From: Turnera subulata
Taxonomy: Eukaryota > Streptophyta > Magnoliopsida > Malpighiales > Passifloraceae
NCBI GenBank assembly: GCA_028386065.3
Contig: JAKUCV010002023.1
Span: 354,179 to 418,178, forward strand
Reading direction: 5' to 3'
DNA: 64,000 nt
Position numbers and translations under genes: made by a program. The notes beneath the pieces were generated by a model. The model saw only the letters and a list, made by a program, of their open reading frames with translations, ran no database searches and had not been told where the DNA came from. Numbering within the stretch: position 1 is the first letter of the stretch; the number at the start of each line of letters is the position of its first letter. This document shows positions 9,544 to 19,587 of the stretch, one piece after another.

Positions 9544-11097
9544 ACCAACTTCAAGTTGGTGCCAGCTTCAAGCTGCTATATATGTACCAGCTTCAGGCTG
9601 GATATGATAACTTAGAAAAATTATTTACCAGCTGTAAATTTCATATCTATCAGCCAACTTCCAGTTGGTCTCAGCTTCGGGCTGTACAAACCATGTATTT
9701 AATAACTTAATATTGCTAGCTTCAGGCTAGTGCATTCCAGCTTCTGGCTGGATATGGTAAGTTTCAATTACTCGAATATTTATATAGCACAATCTAAAGA
9801 ATAATGCTGGTAAAATTTCTACAACTTATTTGTTAGCTACAACAATAGCCTTTTTAATATGGAGATATTCAGCATCTCTTTCACTTATCGTCTCAACATA
9901 ATATTTGCTTGAAAATAAATTCCTTTGAGACTTAAAAAAAAATATATTCATTTATGATTGTAAATATGAAAGTTTGTACTCTTCAAGAGTAATGAAATTT
10001 ATGCTCTTCTGGAGTATAATAAAAATTCAAGCTCTTCCAGAGCATAAACATTTTACTTTTCCGGAGCATATTAAAACTCATGCTCTTCTGGAGCGTAAAT
10101 ATGTGCTATTCTAGAGCATAATATAACTTGTACTCTTCTGGAGCTTAGATATATACTTTTCTAAAGTATAGTGAAAGTTATGCTCTTCTGGAGCTTAAAT
10201 ATATACTCTTCTAGAGTATAATAAACTTGTGCTCTTCTAGAGCATATTAATTTTCTTGAGATTGTACTATCATTGTTACTTATGAATAATTTCTATTTAT
10301 TAAATACGGAATATGTCAATGCATTGTCTTCAGGACAAATGTCCGAGTCAACGATAGTTTCATGGTCACATTAAAAATTTAGCAGTAATAACATGCATGA
10401 AATAAACATAATATAATAAATATAACAAATAATAATAATAAAGCTGAACTTAAAATAAAATCATTCAATATTGACCTGTACCTTCAGGGTATATTGGCTT
10501 GCACCTTCAGGGTAAGCAACAGTTTCATCAATATTAGATTTGCCCTTCAAGGACACTTGATAACCATTTACTCGATGCCTTGTTATAAGGCCTGTTTTTG
10601 TGTCCAATCGAATGTTCATAACCATGATCAAAATTATTACACACAATCACATTCACTTCAGGGAATGAGAAGAGCCAATTATTACAATGAGACATGGGAT
10701 CAAATCAAATATTTCATGAATTCTCTTTCACCATATTGCTATTGCAGGAGCATATATGATAATTAAATCGTTTTCTTTTCGTATCAACAACAATAATATA
10801 TTCTCCACATAATATAATCTGAGAATTCATTCGAAATATAACTGCATTATATAAATTTTAAAACTTGCAACTTCAGGTGCATACTTATGCAATAAAATTT
10901 TGGAAGAATATCCATCTTCTGGTGGTCATATAATGCCCAACTTCTGGTGGTCATGTTTTTCTTTAATTTAAAGATCTGCAGGATCTTTTAGCAATAAGAC
11001 TTCCGGTCTTTGCTTTATTTCCTTCTTTTATTGTGTCTTCCAGACTATTAGCATTTAAATGCATTTCAGCGCCCATGACTAATTTCTTCCGGAAATT
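9544..11097. repeat. Array of more than twenty small hairpins with constant TTCNR loop and variable stems
   Basis: Examples on the plus strand: CCAGC-TTCAG-GCTGG (9587-9601), CTAGC-TTCAG-GCTAG (9716-9730), CCAGC-TTCTG-GCTGG (9737-9751), TACTC-TTCAA-GAGTA (9977-9991), GCTC-TTCCA-GAGC (10031-10043), TATACTT-TTCTA-AAGTATA (10152-10170), TATACTC-TTCTA-GAGTATA (10202-10220), TGCTC-TTCTA-GAGCA (10230-10244), TTGTC-TTCAG-GACAA (10324-10338), TACC-TTCAG-GGTA (10479-10491), AAAGATC-TGCAG-GATCTTT (10970-10988), AAGAC-TTCCG-GTCTT (10996-11010), AATTTC-TTCCG-GAAATT (11081-11097). Between 9977 and 10244 they recur every 23-28 bases. The loop is nearly always closed by C-G. It sits where gag and protease would be expected. 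Function is unknown. Confidence 0.85.
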
Positions 11098-11414
11098 TCT
11101 TGGGCCTCGAATTCAAATAGCATAATTAAAAAAATTAAATAAATAAAAGACTTAATTAAAATAAATAAACATGAGCTTTTTATTAATTAGCTTAATTAAA
11201 AATAAATAACCGAAAGTTAAATGCGATGGGCCTTGTACGAGCCCAAGCAAAACGTAAATGAAATTAAAACGAGAAATTTAAATGCAATGGGCCTTTTAAT
11301 AGCCCAATTGTAATTTAAATAAAAACATAAAATATGCTTACTCGATAAATCTTTCAGCAATAATAATATAGCATAATAATATATAATATAATACGCACTC
11401 ATAAAATGCACGTA

Positions 11415-12440
11415 AAATTAATATGCAAATGATATGCTGTACCGTAAAATAATCTGGCTCGGTTATGTCTCGGGTTAATTTACCATTTATATATTTCAAA
11501 CACATATCCATAAAATATTTACCATAATATATATATTTTTTATAACCAAATTTTCTATATATATTACCAAATTTCCATGTATATTTTCCCAAATAATATA
11601 TTGCCATAGTTATAATTGTTTTTCCAAAAAATATAACCATTTACGTGTATAACTATATATATATATATATATATTCTGTTTTTTTTTTATTTTTTTTAAA
11701 GAGGACTGGGCCAGCAGTTCAACCCAGGTCCAAACCCAATGAGCCCAAATGCAAGGTTCAGACCAAGGCAAAGGAACCCAAGCACCGGCCCAAGCTAAGG
11801 CCTAGCCCGCACTTGTTCCTGCCAAGGTCTGACCCGTTTGCGAATCGGGTCACTCGCCTTCAAGACCCGGATCTCCACGGGTTGGTGGCAGATGGGCGGC
11901 GCGACGAGGCCAAGCAGACGACGGCGACGAGAGGACGGTGAGGGGAAGGAGGCGGCGTCGCTGTTGTCGCTATTGTCGCATGTGGTGGTCGTCGGCAGTA
12001 GCGGACGGGGACGACTCGGGCGGTTGTCGGCGTGGACTGCAAGAGGCGGAAGAGATGATCGCGTCCGGCGGCTGCAGGGGTGCGACGGGCGGCACTGCCT
12101 CCTGTTGTGACGGCGGCCGAGCAAGCAACAGCAACGGCTGGCGTCGCGGAGGAGGCTGGCTGCAGGTAGGGGGCCAGACCCGACGGGGCTTTCCGGGTCA
12201 TCGGGCTTGACCGTCGGGTTTTCCTCTCTCGGCAGCGCGTCCGGCGGTGGAAGAGGAAGGGGAAGACGCCGGTGAGTCGGCGACGATGAGGTGAAGCTCC
12301 TGGTGGCGGCGGTGAGGCGAGTGGCGGGCCGGAACTCTTACGAGTGAACAGTAACAGAGGGGGTGACGCACTGTTCATCCTTCATTTTCGGTTCTGGGTT
12401 GTTTTTTTTTCCTTTTTCTTTCTATCTTCTCTTCTTCCGG
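11415..12440 (-). other. LTR-like GC-rich block and AT-rich flank within the copia leader
   Basis: The order AT-rich tract, T-run, GGACTGGGCCAGCAG (11703-11717), GC-rich block (about 11790-12380), pyrimidine-rich tract and CCGGTTTT mirrors the interior of the gypsy LTRs, for example GGACTGGGCC at about 56982 and 59910. No real protein is evident. The Arg/Ser/Pro-rich ORFs on both strands are composition artefacts. It may be a captured LTR fragment or a convergent leader. Confidence 0.4.
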
Positions 12441-12477
12441 TTCTCTTATGCCGGTTTTCTTCTTACTCGGTAGAAGC

Positions 12478-12495
12478 GTTATCGTGCTGATAACG
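12478..12495 (-). promoter_or_regulatory. Copia primer-binding region
   Basis: Immediately inside the 5' LTR the minus strand reads CGTTATCAGCACGATAAC. TATCAG is the part resembling the usual initiator-Met tRNA complement (TGGTATCAGAGC), a leader form seen in other plant copia elements. The exact primer tRNA is not established. Confidence 0.5.
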
Positions 12496-12696
12496 TGTTA
12501 TAAATTTGGTGTTATAATGTTGTGAATAATTAAGAAGAAGAGGAGGATGCAGGGAAAGAAATGCTTGCGGGGAAGAAGATGAGCTAAAGCTCTATCCAGA
12601 GGGGATGCTCCATATTTCTCTTTATATTTTCAGTATACATATACACACAATATAGGTAGATGACATCCACCAATGAAAACAAAGTGTTTTATAATA
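12496..12696 (-). repeat. Copia 5' LTR
   Basis: Partner of 6728-6927, beginning TGTTATAAAT and ending TATAATA (a CA to TA change at the terminus) on the plus strand, with TSD GCTCC next to it. Confidence 0.9.
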
Positions 12697-12773
12697 GCTC
12701 CTTTGTTTTTTTTGGCAGGATTCCTCCAACTGAACTTCACAGATAGCTTCTTCCTGCAAGCCATGACGACAAT

Positions 12774-13029
12774 GGAATAAAGTGTTTTTTCATCCTTGTA
12801 TTAGACCTCAAAGTTGGAAGTCATCCCTTTATTAGATTTTGGCTTGTTTTCATCCCTCTATTTGTGAATTTTGTCTTATTTTCATCCCTGTGTTCGCCTT
12901 TTTGGCCTATTTAGAGGGATGAAAGCAAGCCAAAACCCATGGACAGAGGGATGAAAACAGAACAAAACCAATACGAGGATGACTTTCAATTTTATGGTCT
13001 AACACAAGGATGAAAAAAGGCTTTAATCC
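12774..13029. mobile_element. 256-bp foldback MITE of MULE type
   Basis: The two arms, each about 120 bases, are inverted repeats: GGAATAAAGTG at the left and GGCTTTAATCC at the right, then TTTTTTCATCCTTGT paired with ACAAGGATGAAAAAA. A perfect 10-base duplication, TGACGACAAT, flanks it (12764-12773 and 13030-13039). TSD length and long arms fit Mutator-like elements. There is no coding capacity. Confidence 0.88.
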
Positions 13030-13039
13030 TGACGACAAT

Positions 13040-13668
13040 CCATTAAAAAGTGTATTCAACATACTAAGTACATTCAATATTACTGAAATCAAAAGGTATG
13101 CCCACAAATTCACATCGTATCCTCTGATATGCACAAGAAAGAAGAGCTGCAAAAAATATTAGCATGCTACACCCCACGGACATGCTCTATTAAGCTAAAA
13201 GAGCTATTTTCTTTCCAAGAAGGTCATGATGAACTCCTTATCAAGACCAAAGTTTCTCATATATTTTTGCAGAATCCTCAAAGTCTTATGTTGATACATC
13301 AATAATAATAAGTGAACTAGAAAAGTTTGAATGAAAGTCCCAAGCAATCTCACTTCCAAGCAATCTCTCTTCAGCTTGACGACCAGTATGAAGTCTAACC
13401 CCAGTGGCATCATACATAACCTTCAAAAAATCCCACTTTCTTAGTTCAGAGTGATTGATTCGGGAGGATGCAACAATATATTAAAAATGGATAATTCACT
13501 AAGCATGACAAGGTGACTCGACTAAGAACAACTAAAAAATTCAGTTCTTCATCAAGCAAGGGAACTAGCACTGGTAGTTGCATTGTCTTTCTAAGCATAA
13601 AATGACACCAATTCAGTTAAATGCACACATTGATATCTAACAACTAAAAAATATAAATAGATAATACC
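13040..13668. other. Unassigned sequence with a short gene-like remnant
   Basis: Apart from the piece at 13370-13420 there is no supported gene. The minus-strand ORFs of 60-80 codons here do not resemble known proteins as whole frames. Confidence 0.4.
13370..13420 (-). pseudogene. Possible exon remnant of a DUF212 (acid phosphatase/VPR-like) membrane protein
   Basis: After a possible acceptor (TTTTTTGAAG) the minus strand reads VMYDATGVRLHTGRQAE, which follows the conserved VMYDA(T/A)GVR..AGRQAE core of plant DUF212 proteins. After this the sequence departs from the family (ERLLGSE). Only 17 codons match, so this is either a decayed exon or a captured gene fragment. Confidence 0.4.
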
Positions 13669-13933
13669 TTGAAACAACTCGGTCACTCAAACAACACAGT
13701 TTATGGAGTACGTATTCCAATCCCACCGAATTGTTCATGGAGCTTGCGAAAGATTTTGGAGATAAGAGGTTCTTTTACCTCAGATGTTTTTCAAGTCATT
13801 GGAAATGGGTGTAATACTTATGTTTGGTGGGATTATTGGCACCCTCGTGGCCCTCTTTCCACTTTGGTCACTCCTCGATTACTTGTTGGTTCTAAGATTC
13901 CTGTCATTACTAATTTTGGGCTGTTTCTTAAGG
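13669..13933 (+). pseudogene. Plus-strand LINE remnant, part 1 (region after the reverse transcriptase)
   Basis: The frame reads CSWSLRKILEIRG and then VIGNGCNTYVWWDYWHPRGPL, the typical W-K-L and G-G-..W.D.W-P segment found between reverse transcriptase and the C-terminal zinc-binding domain of plant L1 ORF2. It is continued by 15690-15756 and 21603 onward. The upstream end is not exactly placed, as expected for a 5'-truncated copy. Confidence 0.65.
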
Positions 13934-15689
13934 TATTTTCTTACGGATGCTCGCGGTAAGAAAGAGGTAAGCAATTGCTTACGGATTAGTTACCAATTAC
14001 TTATGGCTAGGGGTTAATTGCATTTTAAACTATTTTCAACTTAATAGTTACGGATTGCTTACAGAATCGCGGTAAGCAATATTTCCTAACAGTTCACTTA
14101 CGATTTAGCCGTAAGCAAAGTGTTGAAAATAATTCTTAACAATTCACTTACAGTGGATCCGTAAGCAAATTGTAAAGTGTATATATATATATATATTTTT
14201 AAAAAAATATATAATTATTTGTAACCTGTAGGCGTGCACGGACAGGCAATTTTTTTCCCTCCCCCTCTAGAAATTTCACTCCCTCCCAATTCCACCAAAT
14301 TTCCCAAATACACTAAACCCTACTCCCAAATTAATTAATTGCTTCTCTCACTCGCTCACTCGCTCCCCCGGCCGCTTCCCCTCTTCCCGCTTCTCTCTTC
14401 TAAATTCTCACTCGTTTCCCTCCCTCTTCCAAAATTTCATTCCCTCCCCCGTTCGCAAAGAGTCTAAGGAAGGGTACCTCTGCAGCAATTGGTTCGATTG
14501 TTTCTGCAGTCAATCGGTTCGATTGTTTCTGCAGTGAATTTAGGGAGCTTCCCCTGCTCGTTTCCCCTCCCGCTTCCGCTTTGCTCACAAGCGTATGCAA
14601 TATAACCGTTGTTTCGTCACTGCCGGTAATATATCGCTTCTCTCTCTCTTTGCTCCATTGGAGCTGTTCATATTATTTTTTTCGATTATCATTTCGTTTT
14701 AGATCCATAGCCTTTTCTGATTTCGAGTCTAGTGTGGCCTAAGTTTGAGTTTGAGCTTGCTTTGTGGATATCCTCCTTTGTTATTGTTCACAGTTTGCTT
14801 TTACTGTTAGCCTGATTTGTTTGATGGCTAATGAGTTCCATTTGCTTTTAATAATGAGGATTTATGAACTTGTAGCTGATCGATGAGTCGCTCCGTCCCT
14901 ACACAGTGAGTCCCTTAAACCTAACATTTCAAGTGCATGTTTTTAGTTTACAGCCTTCTGATAAGTTTAGTTTGCAGTCTTCTCTATTTAGTAAACCTGG
15001 TAAGTTGTAAAAAAATGGATTAAGTTGATACATTTTGGAATGATGGCTATATGTTTCGTTAAAAGGATATTATAGATGGATTGGAGAGAAATAATTAACT
15101 AGGTTTGAACAAACATTTGAAATCCTATTTTGTAGTTTTAAAACAAAAGTACATAGCTTAGTCCTTTTGTTTCAAGTTACTTAATGAGGTCAAAACTTTT
15201 TTTGAGCCAATTTTTTGCAATCCTAATTGTCTAGTCTCATTAGAAATCCTATCTCTTGGATGTTGCTTCCAAGTTTTTACATTGGAATCTTGCTAGATCT
15301 ATCAACTTCAAGATGATCCATTTCCTTTTGTGCCGCCCTGAAGATTTCATGCGAGAGATAGTCTTGGAAAAGTTTTGAGGTACCTACGTCATAATAAATA
15401 AAAAATGTAACCACACTTGGTGGACATCAATAGTTTTCATTTTCTGCACACTATATCAAGATTAGCTTGAACTTTCAGGATATCACAAAGTGATCTCATT
15501 TGCTGTCCCTGTTACTCATCCTCCTTTCTCTTTTCTTTTCTTTTGAATTTTGTTTGTTGATCATCATTTTGTGTCTTACTATTTTCCTTACCAATTGCTT
15601 ACGGGAAGCTGCCCAAAGAAACGGGCTAGAAATTGGTAGTGTGTCAATGCACATGTTAGCATGCTTATTAATAATGCTCAATGGTCTTA
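13934..15689. mobile_element. Insertion rich in CTTAC...GTAAG inverted repeats, splitting the plus-strand LINE
   Basis: The left end carries several short inverted repeats: TTTCTTAC/GTAAGAAA around 13934-13963, GTAAGCAATTGCTTAC (about 13970), TTGCTTAC/GTAAGCAA around 14055-14085, CTTAC-GATTTAGCC-GTAAG (about 14098) and CTTAC-AGTGGATCC-GTAAG (about 14148). The right side has TTGCTTACGGG near 15595-15606. Arrays of this kind are typical of subterminal regions of CACTA-like DNA transposons, but no CACTA terminus is visible. The interior holds a TA run, a CT-rich block (14260-14460) and AT-rich sequence without a protein. The borders are approximate. Confidence 0.45.
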
Positions 15690-15756
15690 GCCTACTACTC
15701 AGCTTCCTTTGATTTTGCAACTGCAAGCTAAGGATGCTTCTATTTCACCTTCCTCT
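15690..15756 (+). pseudogene. Plus-strand LINE remnant, part 2
   Basis: The frame LQLQAKDASISPS leads directly, across the minus-strand LINE insertion, into SSDSYMLQWTLFSNG at 21603 onward. Removing the insertion and one TSD copy leaves a continuous frame. Confidence 0.6.
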
Positions 15757-15970
15757 TTTTTTTGATGCTAATCGAATAGATTTATTAAGTCAAACAAAAT
15801 TTACAAAGAATATGGGACCCAGGGTATAGACCTGAAGGTTCCCATTGAATAAAAATACCCACAAGTAGCAACACCTACTACCCTGAGTATGCTATTGTTA
15901 CAGTTTTGCCAGAACACCATCCCCTGAAAGGTTCAGAGGAAGACAACACCATTCCCCCACTGTACAGAAA

Positions 15971-18900
15971 CTACGGGTGTAAAACCTTGAACCAACCTAA
16001 GGCCCTAACAAGAATAATGTCAAGGAGCATATCCACCTGGATTGGCTTGTGATTAAATACCAAAGAATTTCGCGCAAGCCAAATGGACCACAACATGGCA
16101 AGCCCCAAAGTCATCTAAGCTTGCTCCGCATGTCGGATGCCGGCAAGCCCCAACCAATGAAGAAGCCAACACTCCAAACTACCAGGAGACACCCAACAAA
16201 CTCTCCACCATCTACATAGCCGTTGCCACAACGGCACAACACAAGGACAAAGAAGGAACAAATGAGCTACATCTTTTGCTTGTGCCCCGCACAAAGGACA
16301 TAGCGACTCCGTCACCGAAATAACACCCCTCCGAGAAAGAGTATCCCGTGTTGCAACACCCCCATTCAGCAGCAACCATAGGAAACATTCCACCTTAACT
16401 GGGACCAAACTCAACCAAGGTAAGGGCTCGGGAAGAACCTGTACTGTGGAAGACAACAAGAGATAACTGGACCTCACCGAAAACTGCCCATGACTAGTCT
16501 GCCCCTATCGCCAATTGTCCGTGTGAGCCGGAACAAAAACCACGGCCTCCAACTCCTCCAAAATCTGTCTACAAATCTCCTCCTCCCATCCATACAATGA
16601 CCGAACCCAGCCCGTCAGTGCAGACGGATGCAAATAACCAGCAAGCTTAACTTCTATCACCGAGGCATGCGGGAAGGTAGAGACACGGAAAAGCCGTGGG
16701 AAACAAGCCTTCAAACAGCTGAGTGATGACCAAGAATCAGTCCAAAAACTAACATGATCACCCCGTTCCATCTGTAATGTCATCCCATACTTCAATGAAT
16801 CATTGCCCTGACCCGTGGTTCCACCAGACCAAACAATGTGACGCCAGATGGGAGATGCCTTAGATAAATTGAACAAGGATGACATAGCATGCGATTGTAC
16901 GCCACATTTCGCATAAATGAGTTGCTGCCACAAATGCCCTTCTTCCACTTGGTACCGCCAAAACCATTTGAAAAGCAAACACTTATTTTTAAGCACCAAA
17001 TTCTCCACCCTTAAACCTCCACGATGCTTAGGCGTAGTCACCTTATCCCATGCAACAAGGCTGATCTTCTTACGTTGGACAGTGCCACCCCATAAGAACT
17101 CTCGCTAAATTCGAACCAACTTCTTTCGGACAGCCACCGGTAACTTAAACATCGATAAAAAATAGAGCGGTAAGGAAGATAAAACTGCCTTAATGAGAAC
17201 CAACCTGCCAGCAAAGGACAAGAATCGGCCCTTTCAGGAACACAATTTGGAACGGAATTTTTGGATCATCGGCTCCCAATACTTGGCCATCCGCATGCAG
17301 GCACCCAAAGGTAACCCTAGATACACAAAGGGCAACGTTTCTGGTTTACAGAAGAGTCTTTCAGCCCATGAAACAACCTCTCTCCCATCCATACAAACCC
17401 CGGCTAATCCACTCTTATGAAAATTGATGCTCAAGCCGGATAGCATCTCAAAGCACCGAAGAACTCATTTTAAAGTAGGGAGTTGGTCAGGCTTGGAGAA
17501 TAATAAGGTATCATCGGTAAACTGCAGAAGAGAGATTGGAATACCATGCACCACTATGGGTTCAATCAAGTCACGCTGACAAGCACTACTCACCAATGAA
17601 TGGAGGCCCTTAGCAGCCAATAAGAAAAGAAAAGGGGAGAGCGGATCATCTTGCTTTAGCCCTTTTTGTACCCCAAACTCCAGACTAGGAGACCCATTGA
17701 TAAGCACATATAAGGACGAAGAATGCAAGCACCCCCGAATCCAAGACAACCACTTATCACCAAACCCCATCCTATGCATCACTTGTAAGAGATACTACCA
17801 AGAGATGGAGTCATATGTCTTTCTGAAATCAAGCTTCCAAACTGCAGCTGATGACTTAGAAGTTTTTAAGGAATGAATGACCTCAGATGCAACCAAATGA
17901 CAGTCCAGGATGTTTCTCCCAGCAATAAATGCTGATTGCGTCATGCTAACCAGTGAGTCCATGACCGGCTTAATCCTTTCAGCAAGAATCTTAGAAACGA
18001 TTTTGTAGACGCCATGAATCAAGGTAATGGGACGATAGTCGTCAAAACCTACAGCCTCCCCCTTCTTTGGTAATAGAGTAATGTAACCACAGTTGGCTCC
18101 CTTCGGTAAACACATAGTATCAAAGAAACCACACACCAAATCATAGAGGCCAGACTTGAGAAAGTCCCAACATCGTTTGTAAAATGAAAAATTTAACCCG
18201 TCAGGACCAGGTGCCTTAGCGCTATCACAAGCCTAGGCTGCCGACTTGATCTCCTCTGAGGTCACTGGCCTCTCCAAAAAAGCAGCCATGTCAACATCAA
18301 TCGAAAGAAAAGGCAAGTTCCCAAGCCCTGGCCGAAATCTTGTATGGTCACTATACAACTTGGAGAAAAAAGACACGGCTGCGCCTTTGATGCCCTCAGG
18401 ACTTGTAATCTCATTTTCCCCAGACATAATATAATGAATGCCTTTCTTTCTTTCCCTACTATAGGCCACAGTATGAAAAAATCTCGTATTACGATCCCCC
18501 AGCTTACCCCAAGTGATCCTGGATTTTGGCCTCCATATACTCTCCTTATGCCTCTCCTTTTGGAAGAGCCTAGAATGAAGCTCAGCAAGGTGCTGCTGTT
18601 CCGTGTCCGACAAGAGGGACTGTTCAAAGCGGAGCTCCAACTCATCCACTTTTTTTGCAACTTAAGAACCTGCTTATACATATATCCGAAGGTTTGTTTA
18701 TTCCATCATGCAAGCTCCACCCGTAAACGACTCAGCTTTTTCAAGAAACAAAATTTTCCTGGCACAACCACTTTAATCCTTCTCCACATATCATGAATAA
18801 TAGAATCAAACTCCGGAAAATCCCACCAACAAGATATAAATCGGAAAGGTTTGAAACCCCAATCCACCCTCTCCTGCTCTAAAATAATCGGCCAATGGTC

Positions 18901-19565
18901 CGAGGAGCTGCGACTCGCCGATTGTAAAGTCAAAGACGGAAAAATAATACTCCATTCTGGTTCTGCCATTGCACGATCAATCCTGCTGGATGACTTAGTA
19001 TTAGTCCATGTGAACAACCATCCTTCCAAAGGGAATTCCAGGAGATTCAAGGACCCCATAAAATTACTAAGTGCCCTCGCCCCCCCCGGGCACAAAATCT
19101 ACCACTCTTCCGTTTTTTCGCACGCAGAGTCTCATTGAAATTCCCCACTACTAGCCATGGAGCTGGATAACAAGACTTCAACTGCACTAAATCAGCCCAC
19201 ATGTCAATCCTCAACTGTAAGTCAATAGGTGCGTATACAAAACAAAGGACCACCACATCACTGCACTGTTTGAACTTTCCTTCCACTAAAATCCACCGCT
19301 CCCGTTGCACCACCCTGGAACTCGTGAACTCATCACCATCCCACATTAACAACAAACCGCCGGAAAGTCCTACGGCGGCCACTAAGATAAATTCCAATTT
19401 AGTTGGAGACCAAATCCTGCGACACCAATGCTCAGACAAAACCTGCAGACGCGTTTCACACAGGAAAACAAATTGTGCTCTATGTTGAAATATCAAGGAC
19501 CGAAGATGACGGTGCTTAGATGAGGCTAAAGCCCCTCTTGAATTCTACGAAATAAGACTAAACAT
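15971..19565 (-). pseudogene. LINE ORF2: endonuclease, reverse transcriptase and C-terminal zinc domain, broken
   Basis: It starts at ATG 19565. The first endonuclease motif has TAG (19547-19545) where the Trp of the WN.RG motif is expected. Endonuclease motifs follow: FLCETR, SGGLLLMW, VVGNFNE and, after a frameshift in a C/G homopolymer at about 19081-19090, SRIDRAM and SDHWPI. Reverse transcriptase motifs are DDYRPITLIHGVYKI, AFIAGRNILD, LKQDDPLSPFLF and the catalytic LQFTDDTLLF (F.DD box), then LPFVYLGLPLG. The C-terminal part has CPLCGAQAKDVAHLFLLC (zf-RVT), and after a last frameshift near 16115 an LWSIWLARN motif ends at TAG 15971. Premature stops lie near 18230, 17792, 17462 and elsewhere. 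Confidence 0.88.
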
Positions 19566-19587
19566 TAACGTGTGACTGACTCCATTC

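Larger units (their letters stand above)
6728..12696 (-). mobile_element. Defective Ty1/copia element, complete from LTR to LTR, minus strand
   Basis: Two LTRs of about 200 bases (6728-6927 and 12496-12696) in the same orientation are flanked by a 5-base TSD, GCTCC (6723-6727 and 12697-12701). On the minus strand the order is 5' LTR (right), primer-site region, GC-rich leader, hairpin array, integrase remnant, reverse transcriptase remnant, polypurine tract, 3' LTR (left). The LTRs differ at only about nine positions in 200, while the coding region is riddled with stops and gag/protease cannot be found. The element probably moved as a non-autonomous copy using proteins made elsewhere. LTR similarity and TSD are seen; mobilisation in trans is inference. 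Confidence 0.88.

Noticed and set aside
9544..10244. CRISPR-like array
   Set aside because: Spacing is regular, but the repeats are hairpins with differing stems, there are no constant direct repeats with unique spacers, and the genome is a plant's.
11795..12378. Overlapping Arg/Ser/Pro-rich ORFs up to 172 codons
   Set aside because: Open in several frames on both strands at once, which is expected in GC-rich DNA without selection; they lie in the copia leader.
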